This document shows, one piece after another, positions 52,495 to 61,520 of a DNA stretch of 64,000 bases. The DNA lies in the NCBI RefSeq assembly GCF_036287215.1, contig NZ_CP142860.1:744001-808000 (forward strand), written 5' to 3'. A program made the position numbers and the translations under genes. Source of the stretch: Caproiciproducens sp. CPB-2 (GTDB lineage: Bacteria; Bacillota; Clostridia; Oscillospirales; Acutalibacteraceae). The notes beneath the pieces are model-generated. The model was given only the letters and a program-made list of their open reading frames with translations, ran no database searches and was not told the DNA's origin. Every line of letters starts with the position of its first letter. The stretch's first letter is position 1.

Positions 52495-54054
52495 ATGGCA
52501 AAGTATTTGATTGGTCTGGACAGCGGGACAACGGGACTCAGGAGCAAAATTTATGATTTGAGCGGGAACGTAATTGCGCAGGGATACCGCGAGTATGACT
52601 GCGTTTACTACAAGCCCGGATGGATCGACCAGGACATCAACATGATGGTCGAGGCGATGTACGACTCGCTGGCGGAGGTTGTGGCAAAGGGGAAAAAGGC
52701 CGGTGTGGATCCCAATGAAATCGCGTCCATCGGCTTATCCACCCAGCGTATCCTGCATATGTACGTCGATCAGGACGGCAATGTCATGCGCAACGGCATG
52801 GGGATTTCCTGGCAGGATTCCCGCTGCGAGGCCGAAGCGAAATGGATGAGTGAATTCGGCGACGAATACACTCAGATCACGGGCCTTCCCGTGGGTACCG
52901 CCTGGGGAAGCGGCAAAGTAAAATGGGTTTTGAATAATGAGCGGGAGACCTATGAGAGGGCCTCCAAAATTCTGACCACGCAGGAATATTTCCTGTATAA
53001 GCTCGGTGCGAGGGACGGCTGGTTCCAGGATTGGTCGAACGCCTCTTATTTCGGACTGCTCGATGTGCAGACCATGGAATTCAGCGATCCGCTCCTGAAA
53101 CGGTTTGGCATCAGCAAGGATAAGCTGCCCAGCCTGGTCGGTTCCGGCTGGCAGGTGGGAACGATCGACAAATACGCGAGCGAGCGCACCGGGCTGCCGG
53201 TCGGCATGCCGGTCTGTACCGGCGGCGGCGACCAGCAGTGTGCCGGAATCGGCGCGGGCGTTATACGCGAGGGCCTGTGCGAGGTGACCTTCGGAACCTC
53301 CGGAGTCAGTCTGGCCGCTCTCGACACACCTAAACACGATCCCAATAAGAAGGTTTCCCTTTCGGCCGCCGCTTTCCCGGAAAAGGCGTGGGAGTCCGAA
53401 GGACTGCAGATGGCGGCCGCCAGCAGCTACCGTTGGTTCCGCGACACCGTCGGGCAGGTATGCAAGATGATCGAACCGATTACGCAGACCAGCCCTTACC
53501 AGATTCTCGACAGGCATGCGGAAAAGGCGCCTGTCGGCAGCAACGGCGTCATCTTCCAGCCGTATCTGGCCGGGTCCAACTGCCCGAACTACGACGGCAC
53601 GGCCCGCGGCGCTTTCCTCGGGCTCAGCTTCAAGAGCGATTTTGCGTCTCTGGCGCGCTCGGTGCTGGAAGGCGTAACTCTGGAAGCCAGAAGTGTTCTG
53701 GAAGCGTTCTATTCCTTTATTGATATCGACGAAATCATCCTGAGCGGCGGCGCGACCAATTCCAAGTTGTGGTGCCAGATTCAGGCGGACGTTTACAACC
53801 GTCCCGCAACGATGCTCAGGGAAGGCGAATGCACGGTCATGGGTGCGGCCATTTTGGGCGGCGTAGGCGCCGGCGTGTTCAAGAGCGTGCAGGAAGGCGT
53901 GGACACGATGGTCAAGAAGGTAAGCACCTACGAGCCGAATCCGAAGACGGTACCGCAGTATAACGAACTGTACGATTTATTCAAGACCGCCTACAGCTCG
54001 CTTGCGCAGGGAGATTTCTATAAAAAACTGAACAATTTTACTGAAAATCATTAA
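52495..54054 (+). CDS. FGGY-family carbohydrate kinase 2
   Basis: 519 residues from ATG 52495, behind AAAGGGAGGAAAAACA. Phosphate loop GLDSGTTGLRSKIYD, presumed catalytic Asp in GISWQDSRCEAEA, GGGDQQCAGIGAG and LSGGATNSKLWCQIQADVYN. Same length and end pattern (YEPNPKTVPQYNELY) as kinase 1 but far from identical, so the two may act on different sugars or on consecutive intermediates. It belongs with the dehydrogenase set and the AraM-like gene. Confidence 0.9.
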   Translation: MAKYLIGLDSGTTGLRSKIYDLSGNVIAQGYREYDCVYYKPGWIDQDINMMVEAMYDSLAEVVAKGKKAGVDPNEIASIGLSTQRILHMYVDQDGNVMRNGMGISWQDSRCEAEAKWMSEFGDEYTQITGLPVGTAWGSGKVKWVLNNERETYERASKILTTQEYFLYKLGARDGWFQDWSNASYFGLLDVQTMEFSDPLLKRFGISKDKLPSLVGSGWQVGTIDKYASERTGLPVGMPVCTGGGDQQCAGIGAGVIREGLCEVTFGTSGVSLAALDTPKHDPNKKVSLSAAAFPEKAWESEGLQMAAASSYRWFRDTVGQVCKMIEPITQTSPYQILDRHAEKAPVGSNGVIFQPYLAGSNCPNYDGTARGAFLGLSFKSDFASLARSVLEGVTLEARSVLEAFYSFIDIDEIILSGGATNSKLWCQIQADVYNRPATMLREGECTVMGAAILGGVGAGVFKSVQEGVDTMVKKVSTYEPNPKTVPQYNELYDLFKTAYSSLAQGDFYKKLNNFTENH

Positions 54055-54064
54055 CAGCATTCCC

Positions 54065-54097
54065 GGTTGCGAAAGCCTGAGAAGGGCTTTCGCAACC
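54065..54097 (+). other. Intercistronic hairpin before the AraM-like gene
   Basis: GGTTGCGAAAGCC pairs perfectly with GGCTTTCGCAACC around a seven-base loop, 12 bp after the kinase stop and just before the ribosome site AAGGAAGGAG. No U run follows, so an mRNA processing or stability role is more likely than termination. Confidence 0.6.
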
Positions 54098-54120
54098 CCG
54101 CAAAAAGGAAGGAGTTCATC

Positions 54121-55632
54121 ATGTTAAACCGGTTAATGCCTCCCGTATTCAAGTACGACGTTGGCAATATGAAGGATTTGAATGAACGGATTAAACGCTG
54201 GTCGGATTACGATCAGATTCCCAAAATAGAACTGGAGGACGTGATCGTCGGCAGGGACGCCATCGAGCGGCTTCCCGAGGCGCTGCAGTCCCTGAATGTC
54301 CGGGCCGGGCGCAGGGTGCTCGCGGTCATGGACGAGACGGTCATTCTCCGCAAAGGCGAAAAGCTGAAGGAGCAGGTGCAGGCGCTGCTGACCCGGGCGG
54401 GTTACGCCGTGGAAAAGCTCGTCCTCAAGGGAGACGAGTACGGGGTCGTTCACGCGGACGCAAAGCAGGTGGAAACGGTTCAGTCCCGTCTGGACAAAAC
54501 CTGCGCGGTCATTTCCGTCGGATCAGGAACCGTTACGGATATTGCAAAGCACGCATGCTTCCTCTATCAGAATGAAAACGATTGCGAACGCATCCCGCTG
54601 ATTTCCTTTATGACGGCCAATACGGTACCTGCCTACACGTCCCGTTCCTCCATTATTTCCAAGGACGGCGTCAAGCGGACATGGCCTTCCCGTACGCCGA
54701 ATATTGTCCTGATGGACGTGCAGACCCTGATGGACTGCCCGCTGCACTATACGGTGGGGGGAGTAGGCGACCTTTTCCCGGTGTTCGACGCTTTCGCGGA
54801 CTGGTATCTGGCCGACTGCATGGGCACCGCAACGGTATTAGACGCCTGCTGGCGCATTGTGGACGACATCAAGGACCTTTTGATCCCGTATATGGAAGAA
54901 GTGGCCAACCGGACTTCCGCCGGAATGGAAGTGCTGGGGAAATGCCTGCTGGTGACCGGGCTCACCATGACGTTTGCGCAGGACTCCGTGCCGGTTTCCG
55001 GCTATGAGCATGTCATCAGCCATCTGCTGGACATGACTGCGGATTACGACAAAAGAAAGACGGGGGTGCACGGTCAGCAGGTGGGTGAATCGGTGCTCCT
55101 TGCTCTGATCAATATGGAAAAGCTCGTCGCCCGCCTTGACAAGGAGCTGGCGGACGGCGGAATCGATATCGGCAATTGCTATCCTTCGGAGGAAGAAATG
55201 CAGAAAAAGGTTCTGGATACGTTCCGGCCGATCGACCCCACGGGGAAAATGGGCCGCGAATGCTGGAACGATTACAGCCAGAAGCTGAAAAAATGGAACG
55301 ATAACCGTCCGAAGTTCGAAGCGTTCCTGAAGGAGTGGCCCGAACACCGCGCCGTCCTCAAAGAACTTCTTCCGCACACGGCGCTTGCCTGCGCGCGGGC
55401 GCTGAACAAAGCGGAGCATCCTCTGCTGTTCGGCGAGCTGGACGCCCCTGTCACGGAAGAGCGCTTCCGCTGGGCCATGCGCTTCGCCAATCTGATGCGC
55501 AAGCGGTTTACTTCCGCCGATTTGACCTATTTCCTGGGGTGGTATGATATGGATTGGGAAAATGACATTATCAGCCGATATTATGAAATAGTGAGAACCG
55601 TGCGCGCTGAGAATTCATCAGCGGCCCGCTAA
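54121..55632 (+). CDS. AraM/EgsA-like iron-type polyol-phosphate dehydrogenase (enlarged)
   Basis: 503 residues from ATG 54121 (AAAAAGGAAGGAGTTCATC upstream). NAD site ISVGSGTVTDIAKHA and presumed metal ligands Asp in GGVGDLFPVF, His in GYEHVISHLLD and His in GVHGQQVGESVL are those of sn-glycerol-1-phosphate dehydrogenases. Ordinary AraM/EgsA is about 390 residues; here roughly 100 extra residues form a C-terminal helical extension (after LKKWNDNRPKFEAFLKEWPE). It may reduce or oxidise a polyol phosphate or a non-phosphorylated polyol. The next gene is AraL-like, recalling the araL-araM pair of Bacillus. Confidence 0.85.
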   Translation: MLNRLMPPVFKYDVGNMKDLNERIKRWSDYDQIPKIELEDVIVGRDAIERLPEALQSLNVRAGRRVLAVMDETVILRKGEKLKEQVQALLTRAGYAVEKLVLKGDEYGVVHADAKQVETVQSRLDKTCAVISVGSGTVTDIAKHACFLYQNENDCERIPLISFMTANTVPAYTSRSSIISKDGVKRTWPSRTPNIVLMDVQTLMDCPLHYTVGGVGDLFPVFDAFADWYLADCMGTATVLDACWRIVDDIKDLLIPYMEEVANRTSAGMEVLGKCLLVTGLTMTFAQDSVPVSGYEHVISHLLDMTADYDKRKTGVHGQQVGESVLLALINMEKLVARLDKELADGGIDIGNCYPSEEEMQKKVLDTFRPIDPTGKMGRECWNDYSQKLKKWNDNRPKFEAFLKEWPEHRAVLKELLPHTALACARALNKAEHPLLFGELDAPVTEERFRWAMRFANLMRKRFTSADLTYFLGWYDMDWENDIISRYYEIVRTVRAENSSAAR

Positions 55633-55684
55633 TAAAATCAGACTTCTTGACGCGGGGGAAAGAGGGAGTCTTTGGAGGTTAACC

Positions 55685-56503
55685 ATGAGCGACAATCGTA
55701 TTAAGGTAAACGCGGACCCCGACCGTCTTTTGGACAGAATCAAATGCTTTGCGCTGGATATGGATGGGACGATCTATCTGGGGGAGCAGTGGATAGACGG
55801 GGCAAGGGACTTTTTGAAACGGGTGGAGGAGACCGGGAGAAAATATGTTTTCATGACCAACAACTCTTCCAAAAGCGCGGATGTATACTATGACAAGCTG
55901 GAGCGGATGGGGCTGAAGATCCGTCCCGAGCAGCTGATTACCTCCGGTCACGCGACCGTCGATTACCTGAAAAAGAATTTTCCTGGCAAAAAAGTTTTCC
56001 TGCTGGGGAACCCCATGCTGACCGCGGAATTTGAAAAAATGGGAATCCCGCTGGACGACGAGCATCCGGACCTTGTCATCACCGCATTCGACACCTCTCT
56101 GGATTATAAAAAAATGTGCAAGGTCTGCGATTTCGTCAGGGAGGGACTTCCGTACATAGCGACGCATCCGGACTTTAATTGCCCGACGGAAACCGGGTTT
56201 ATTCCGGACGCCGGCTCCATCCACGCTTTTATAGAAGCGTCCACCAAACGCCGACCCGACAAGGTGATCGGAAAACCGAACCGTGAGATTGTGGCGTATA
56301 CGCTGAAAATGACCCACTGTACGGAAGAAGAGACCGCCATGGTGGGTGACCGCCTGTATACGGACATCGCGGCCGGGGTCAACAACGGGCTCACGGGAAT
56401 CTTTGTCCTCAGCGGCGAGGCACAGCTGAAGGACCTTCCGGATTCGGATGTCAAGCCTCATCTGATTTTTGATTCCGTTAAGCAAATCATTCCCTATCTG
56501 TAA
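55685..56503 (+). CDS. HAD-IIA phosphatase, NagD/AraL-like
   Basis: 272 residues: motif I ALDMDGTIYLGE, motif II FMTNNSSKS, Lys in VIGKPNREIV, and motif IV MVGDRLYTDIAAGVNNG. AraL and NagD dephosphorylate sugar phosphates that build up as by-products. Start behind TTTGGAGGTTAACC. It lies directly after the AraM-like gene. Confidence 0.9.
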   Translation: MSDNRIKVNADPDRLLDRIKCFALDMDGTIYLGEQWIDGARDFLKRVEETGRKYVFMTNNSSKSADVYYDKLERMGLKIRPEQLITSGHATVDYLKKNFPGKKVFLLGNPMLTAEFEKMGIPLDDEHPDLVITAFDTSLDYKKMCKVCDFVREGLPYIATHPDFNCPTETGFIPDAGSIHAFIEASTKRRPDKVIGKPNREIVAYTLKMTHCTEEETAMVGDRLYTDIAAGVNNGLTGIFVLSGEAQLKDLPDSDVKPHLIFDSVKQIIPYL

Positions 56504-56546
56504 AATCGGTCCTTGTCATACATTACTGAAAAAGGGGGACGGAGGA

Positions 56547-57353
56547 ATGTCCATCAGACTGATTGCACTGGACGTGGACGGTACCCTGACCGATGAAGAG
56601 GGCAGAATCAGCGCGGAAAATGCTTCCGCGGTCAAAGCGGCCATGGAATCCGGAATTCAGGTGATCCTGGCTACGGGCAGGCCGCTCCAGGGAGTGGAAT
56701 CCATCTGCCGGGAGCTGGGAATGAACGGGCCGCTGATTCTGGGAAACGGGGCTCTGGTCCTGTCGGGGGACGAAGTGTGGTATCAGGATTTTCTGGACCC
56801 GGAGGATTTGCGCGCCGTTTACGAACAAGGAATAACGGTCGGCGGCATCTCCATGCTGGCCTTCCAGCCCGAGGTCATCCCCTACTGGTTCCCGCAGGAC
56901 ATGGACAAAAACTGGCTGTCGGATATTCTGGATTCGTTCCGGCTTTATAAGCGGTTCGACGTCCCTGCGGCGGCCGACCTGCCGCTTGAGCGGGTGAACA
57001 AGGTCATGTTTCTGGGCGATGCTCAGTCGGTCGCACAGGCGCTGGCCACATGGCCGGAGAAGATCGGGCATCTTGCAACGGGGCGCTCCTACCCCTATCT
57101 GGGAGAGGTCAATACGCCGACGGCCAACAAGGGCAAAGCGCTTTCCATTGTGTGCGGGCGGCTGGGGCTTTCTCCGGAGGAGGTCATGGCGGTCGGGGAC
57201 GGTGAAACGGATTTGCCCATGCTTGATTTTGCAGGGACGGCGGTGTTTGTTCGCCGGGGCTCCGCAATTCCGAAGCTGCCTGGCGGCGCGCTTGTGGTTC
57301 CGACGGAAGAGCGCGACCGCGGCGTCGCCTGGGCGCTGACGCACTGTATGTGA
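56547..57353 (+). CDS. HAD-family Cof-type sugar phosphatase
   Basis: 268 residues from ATG 56547 (GGACGGAGGA upstream); an earlier in-frame ATG lies inside the preceding gene. Motif I ALDVDGTLTDEEG, Thr in LATGRPLQGV, and motif IV VGDGETDLPMLDFAG with a large C2 cap domain between. It removes phosphate from a sugar phosphate or related metabolite. Last gene of module 2, followed by a strong terminator. Confidence 0.9.
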   Translation: MSIRLIALDVDGTLTDEEGRISAENASAVKAAMESGIQVILATGRPLQGVESICRELGMNGPLILGNGALVLSGDEVWYQDFLDPEDLRAVYEQGITVGGISMLAFQPEVIPYWFPQDMDKNWLSDILDSFRLYKRFDVPAAADLPLERVNKVMFLGDAQSVAQALATWPEKIGHLATGRSYPYLGEVNTPTANKGKALSIVCGRLGLSPEEVMAVGDGETDLPMLDFAGTAVFVRRGSAIPKLPGGALVVPTEERDRGVAWALTHCM

Positions 57354-57699
57354 TTTTGGGCTTTCTCAGGCAGTCGTAAATTTTGCACCCTTCATCCTGA
57401 TTTTTCATCTTTTTACAGAATTTACGCACTGTCCTTTATTTTTAGCAGGCTGCCGGTTCGCTCGTAAGAGCGAACCGGCAGCCTGCTTTTTACGAAAGTG
57501 CCCGCGAAAAAATATCTACGGAGAGGAAAAATATATCGAACCAGATATATTCCAAATTCATAGAATGATAGTGAATATATTGAAAGCCTGAAAGAAAACA
57601 GGCCCGTATTTTTGCGGATCAGAGCCCGTCTCAGGACGAAAGCTGTACGCAAATCCCGTTTTTAGTCATTTTCAGTAATCCACAGGGAGTGATGCAGAT
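57354..57699. other. 346-bp intergenic region
   Basis: Holds a very strong terminator (57444-57487). The AT-rich stretch 57530-57640 probably contains the promoter of the next gene, but no clear consensus was found. Confidence 0.5.
57444..57487. terminator. Strong bidirectional terminator ending module 2
   Basis: A 20-bp perfect stem (AGCAGGCTGCCGGTTCGCTC and its complement) with a GTAA loop and TTTT after it; AAAA-complement runs lie on the other side as well. Confidence 0.9.
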
Positions 57700-59520
57700 A
57701 TGGGTCGTAAAAGAACTCTCAGCCTGTGTGTAATTGTGCAAGAGGAAGAAAGCGCTGTAGAAGAATGTCTTGAGAGCGTGGGGGATGCCGCCGACGAGAT
57801 TATTCTTGTCGATATCGGTTCAGCCGGGAAAATTGCGGAAACCGCAGAAAAATTCGGAGCAAAGGTTTATTCCTTTCCGTGGAACGGCAGTATCAGCGAC
57901 GTCAGAAATTATTCCATCGGCAAGGCGGGAGGAAAATGGGTCCTGCTGATGGACGACTGCGAGGTGTTTGAAAAGAGCGGCCGCGAAGCCCTTGTGGACT
58001 ACGTTCAGCACTCCAGAAACCATGGATGCCATTTTACCGTCCTCAGTCCTGCGGAAAATCCCGAAGGCGGACCGTGCTATACAATGCCCAATACCCTGCG
58101 CCTGCTGCGCAACGACGGACTTTACTGTTTTCGGGGGAAGGTGCGGGAGCAGCTTTGCAGAAAGGACGGCAAAAAGGTCGCGAAGGGATTGTTTGAGCGA
58201 AGGGATTTCAGAATTTACCGCTTCAGCCGCTTTGAGGAAGCCGCGAAGGAACGCCAAAAGAGAAAAGAGAATTGCGCGGCCCTTCTGAAAGAGCTCGAAG
58301 AAGAGCCGGAAAATTCATTCCTTCAGTTCCATCTGGGCAATGAGTATCTGTCGGATTCCGATTATAAGAACGCGGCCTGCTTTTATGACAGGGCATACGC
58401 CAATATGGATGAGACGCAGCCTTACGCGCCCCATCTGGTTTACCGGCGCGCAATCGCGTATGATCACTTGAAGCAGTATGAGCGCTCCCTGAAAGCGATT
58501 GAAGAGGCGCTCGCCGTTTATCCTCAGTGTACGGATCTGGAACTGCTCCGGGGTGCGGTTTATTCGGAGTGGGGAAGATATACGCTGGCAATTGACAGCT
58601 TTCAGCGATGTATGCGGATGGGCGATCCTCCGCCCGAACTGAGGCTGGCCGGGGACGGTCCGGCCGGGCCGCTTTTGCTTCTTGCGGATCTGTACGTCCG
58701 GCTCTGCGATTACGAAAGAGCTTTCCAATGCTACAAGCAGGCGGTCGTGCAGGAACCCTTCCACTACCAGACCCTTTATTCCGTCGGGCATGTCCTCAAC
58801 CAGATGTATGAGGATAAACGGACAGCCGTCGCGAAGCTGACGGCGTTCTTTTCCAATCTGGAGGACCCGCCCAACCTCATCGTGCTCACGGATATTCTGA
58901 TCGAGGAAAAGCTTTACGCTTACGGCGTGGTTTACTGGGATATTCTGGCGAAGCAGCCCGAATACGAACCGGACAAAACTTTTCTGCGGGCGAAGCTGTA
59001 TTTTTATACGCGGGAGTATGAAAAGGCATGGAAACTGTTTGAACCGCTGGCGGCCGCGCGCCCCGCGGGCGCCGTTTTGCGGCAGGCCGGCAGGGAGAGC
59101 GCGGAGTACCTGTATCTTTTATCCCTGATTCTGGACAACGGAAAAACAGGAGAGTGTATCCGTCTGGCAAAAGGCGGCTGCGGCGAAACAACCGTCCGTA
59201 CCTTCCGGCAGATTTGGAACGTATACCGGGGGAACGGCGAGCTTGCTTTCCGAAAGGATGAAAACTGGAAGAGAGTTTTAAATGCAGTGACGGTCCTTTT
59301 TGACAGATTGATCCGCGCGAGGGAGTTTGATCTGTTTCAGAAGCTGCTGTATGTTTTAAACGACATAAACAGTCCCGCGGCGTTGACTGCTTTGGCCGGC
59401 GTGTATTTCAGCAACGGATACGATACGCTGGCGGCTGACCAGATTGTGCGTTCTGTCAGAGAGCTGAATTATCTGGACGACGCAGGACTGAATATTCTGC
59501 TCCGCACAAGCAGAAAATAG
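57700..59520 (+). CDS. TPR protein with an N-terminal glycosyltransferase-2-like domain
   Basis: 606 residues. Residues about 5-110 look like GT2 enzymes of the SunS/TPR type (LSLCVIVQEEESAVEECLES, DEIILVDIGSAGKIAETAEK, FPWNGSISDVRNYSI). Where active members have a DADE-like metal motif this protein has MDDCEVF, so transferase activity is uncertain. Residues about 205-600 hold TPR-like repeats (FLQFHLGNEYLSDSDYKNAA, YERSLKAIEEALAVYPQCTD). It could glycosylate a peptide or act as a scaffold. No bacteriocin-like gene is seen next to it. Start behind ACAGGGAGTGATGCAGAT. Confidence 0.78.
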   Translation: MGRKRTLSLCVIVQEEESAVEECLESVGDAADEIILVDIGSAGKIAETAEKFGAKVYSFPWNGSISDVRNYSIGKAGGKWVLLMDDCEVFEKSGREALVDYVQHSRNHGCHFTVLSPAENPEGGPCYTMPNTLRLLRNDGLYCFRGKVREQLCRKDGKKVAKGLFERRDFRIYRFSRFEEAAKERQKRKENCAALLKELEEEPENSFLQFHLGNEYLSDSDYKNAACFYDRAYANMDETQPYAPHLVYRRAIAYDHLKQYERSLKAIEEALAVYPQCTDLELLRGAVYSEWGRYTLAIDSFQRCMRMGDPPPELRLAGDGPAGPLLLLADLYVRLCDYERAFQCYKQAVVQEPFHYQTLYSVGHVLNQMYEDKRTAVAKLTAFFSNLEDPPNLIVLTDILIEEKLYAYGVVYWDILAKQPEYEPDKTFLRAKLYFYTREYEKAWKLFEPLAAARPAGAVLRQAGRESAEYLYLLSLILDNGKTGECIRLAKGGCGETTVRTFRQIWNVYRGNGELAFRKDENWKRVLNAVTVLFDRLIRAREFDLFQKLLYVLNDINSPAALTALAGVYFSNGYDTLAADQIVRSVRELNYLDDAGLNILLRTSRK

Positions 59521-59537
59521 AAATCTTCTAAGAAATG

Positions 59538-59577
59538 CGATAGCCGGGCGCGGATGCGGCCGGCTATCGTGCTTTTT
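59538..59577 (+). terminator. Intrinsic terminator
   Basis: CGATAGCCGG pairs with CCGGCTATCG over a 12-base loop, followed by TGCTTTTTTT. It ends the TPR-glycosyltransferase transcript. Confidence 0.85.
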
Positions 59578-59589
59578 TTAGCTTTAACA

Positions 59590-59634
59590 GCAAAAAAAGA
59601 ACCGAAGAAGCAAATTTTTTTGCCCGTTCGGTTC
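59590..59634 (-). terminator. Intrinsic terminator of the DUF1540 gene
   Basis: On the minus strand GAACCGAA...GCAAA pairs with TTTGC...TTCGGTTC and is followed by a run of T (plus-strand A run at 59592-59598). Confidence 0.7.
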
Positions 59635-59652
59635 GTAATGATTTCGTTTTAA

Positions 59653-59829
59653 TTACTGTTTGCGCTGAAAGGACTCACAGTCCGTGCACTCTTCCATTGT
59701 CGGGTTAGCCTCGTGGGTACCGACCTGGATGCAGTCCAGACTACAGTAGTCCTGGCTCTGGCAGTGATATTCACACTGGTCAACAGAACATTTTATACTT
59801 TCATTGGCTTTTTTTCCATTGTTCATCAT
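59653..59829 (-). CDS. DUF1540 small cysteine-rich protein
   Basis: 58 residues from ATG 59829, nine bases after the very strong site AAAGGAGGT. Cysteine pattern IKCSVDQCEYHC...YCSLDCIQVG...ECTDCESF is that of DUF1540 proteins, which are common in Clostridia and probably bind metal. The function is unknown. Monocistronic with its own terminator. Confidence 0.88.
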   Translation of the reverse strand: MMNNGKKANESIKCSVDQCEYHCQSQDYCSLDCIQVGTHEANPTMEECTDCESFQRKQ

Positions 59830-59915
59830 TTTAAAAGACCTCCTTTCCAACAGCTATTTTGTCCATGAAAATGCAAAATATCATTGGAAAGAGTTTGAAC
59901 TTGCAAAACAAAAAA

Positions 59916-60713
59916 TTAAAAAGGATGAATATGGAAATGCTGATGACCGCTTCCCGGGTGCCTGTGGTAGTATTCGTCGATCAGATTTGCTTTTTTCAGA
60001 AGCTCTGTGTCCTCCAGCAGTTCCTGAGCCGGCTTGTCGGCGGCAATGGTGTGGTTTTCGTCAAACAGGACCGCTCTGCCCGCGATCTCCTGCACCATCT
60101 CCAGGTCATGCGTGGAGGAGATCAGCGTTTTTCCGGACTCGTGCAGCTGGATCAGGAAAGACACGAACCACCGCTGTGTCCGCGGGTCAAGCCCGTTCAG
60201 CGGCTCGTCGAAAACAAGGATCTCGGGGTTCAGCGCCAGCACACAGGCAATGGCCACTTTTTTCTTTTCGCCGCCGCTCAGATGATACGGCTGGCGGTGG
60301 CGGAAATCCCGGATGTTCAGGAGTGCGAGGCAATCGTCCACCCTTTTTTCGACTTCGCTTTCGTCCATGCCCATCTGACGCGGACCGAAGGCGATTTCGT
60401 CATACACGTCGGAACAGAACAGCTGTGTGTCCGAATTCTGAAACACGAAGCCGACCCGCTGATGAAAGCGCTTGGAAAACACGGGATCCTGCATTTTTTT
60501 CCGTGTAATGCTTTCCCCCGCGAACCGGTATTCTCCGCCGTCGGGGAAGATAATGCCGTTCAAAAGCTTTAAGAGGGTGGATTTCCCGCTTCCGTTCACG
60601 CCCATCAGCACGACGGACTCGCCTTTTTCGATACGCAGGCCGATATGCTTCAGCGCGGGAATTCCCTCGTAGGAATACGATACGTCGTTTAATTTAATCA
60701 TTGATTTCTTCAT
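59916..60713 (-). CDS. cbiO: Cobalt/nickel ECF transporter ATPase CbiO
   Basis: 265 residues from ATG 60713, which overlaps the cbiQ stop in ATGA; an upstream in-frame ATG lies inside cbiQ. Walker A LMGVNGSGKSTLLK, Q-loop GFVFQNSDTQLFCSDVYDEI, signature HLSGGEKKKVAIA, Walker B ILVFDEPLNGLD, switch His LISSTHDLEM. The C-terminus is His-rich (YYHRHPGSGHQHFHIHPF), which may bind the metal. It energises Co/Ni uptake with CbiM and CbiQ. Confidence 0.93.
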   Translation of the reverse strand: MKKSMIKLNDVSYSYEGIPALKHIGLRIEKGESVVLMGVNGSGKSTLLKLLNGIIFPDGGEYRFAGESITRKKMQDPVFSKRFHQRVGFVFQNSDTQLFCSDVYDEIAFGPRQMGMDESEVEKRVDDCLALLNIRDFRHRQPYHLSGGEKKKVAIACVLALNPEILVFDEPLNGLDPRTQRWFVSFLIQLHESGKTLISSTHDLEMVQEIAGRAVLFDENHTIAADKPAQELLEDTELLKKANLIDEYYHRHPGSGHQHFHIHPF

Positions 60714-61498
60714 CCTAAATAAACAAAAATGGCGATGAACGCGGCATGGACCATGACATACAGAAAATCCGCCGCCGTAAAACGGAAACGCCGCCGGACG
60801 CGGTAGCTGCCGGTAAAGCCCCTGCATTCCATCGCGGAGTACATGTCCTCCGCCATTTCCTTCGAGCGGAGGAACAGGGTCCCGGCGATCCCCGAAAGGG
60901 AGGAGTATTTTCCCGTGTTTTTTCCCACCGATCTCAGCTTCAGCGAATAAAACAGGTCCAGCGACAACTCGCCCAGCAGGACGATGTACTTAATGGTAAT
61001 ATCCAGAACAAAAATGAAAATATCCGGAATAAAGAAGCTTTTCAGCGCGCCGGTGACACAGTGCCAGCCCGTGGTGTGGGAAAGAATGCCGACCGCCGTG
61101 ACGGTCGCGAGCGTTTTCAGGGGGATCATCACCAGGCTGTACCGGTTCCCCATAAAAAACGACGGAAGGAGGATCAGAAACGAAAAGAAGGAAATGACCA
61201 GTCCCGTTTTTAAAATGCGGAGAATCCTTTCGGCGGGCATCAGGCTTAAAGCCGCCAGCAGATACGCCCCGACGGCGGCGAGAAACCAGATATTTCTGGA
61301 AAGGGAAAGCAGCACGATCAGCAGAAACGTACCGGCAACCTTCCAGAGCGCGTGTACGCCGTGTTTTCCGCCGACATAGCCGCTTTGCGCCCGGATGCGC
61401 GACAGGATGCGCAGCAGGGAGAGAATACTTTTATCGATAAAGGTGTCCCTGTCGGGAAGCAGTTGGTAATTTTCATCCTTCAGCAGCCATTCGGGCAT
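60710..61498 (-). CDS. cbiQ: Cobalt/nickel ECF transporter transmembrane protein CbiQ
   Basis: 262 residues, about five hydrophobic helices, and the coupling motif region around AEDMYSAMECRGFTGSY (A-R-G type, here ECRG) near the C-terminus that contacts CbiO. Middle gene of the cbiMQO operon: 22 bp after cbiM and overlapping cbiO by four bases. Confidence 0.9.
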   Translation of the reverse strand: MPEWLLKDENYQLLPDRDTFIDKSILSLLRILSRIRAQSGYVGGKHGVHALWKVAGTFLLIVLLSLSRNIWFLAAVGAYLLAALSLMPAERILRILKTGLVISFFSFLILLPSFFMGNRYSLVMIPLKTLATVTAVGILSHTTGWHCVTGALKSFFIPDIFIFVLDITIKYIVLLGELSLDLFYSLKLRSVGKNTGKYSSLSGIAGTLFLRSKEMAEDMYSAMECRGFTGSYRVRRRFRFTAADFLYVMVHAAFIAIFVYLG

Positions 61499-61520
61499 AT
61501 CTTACGGTTTCCTTCCAAAT

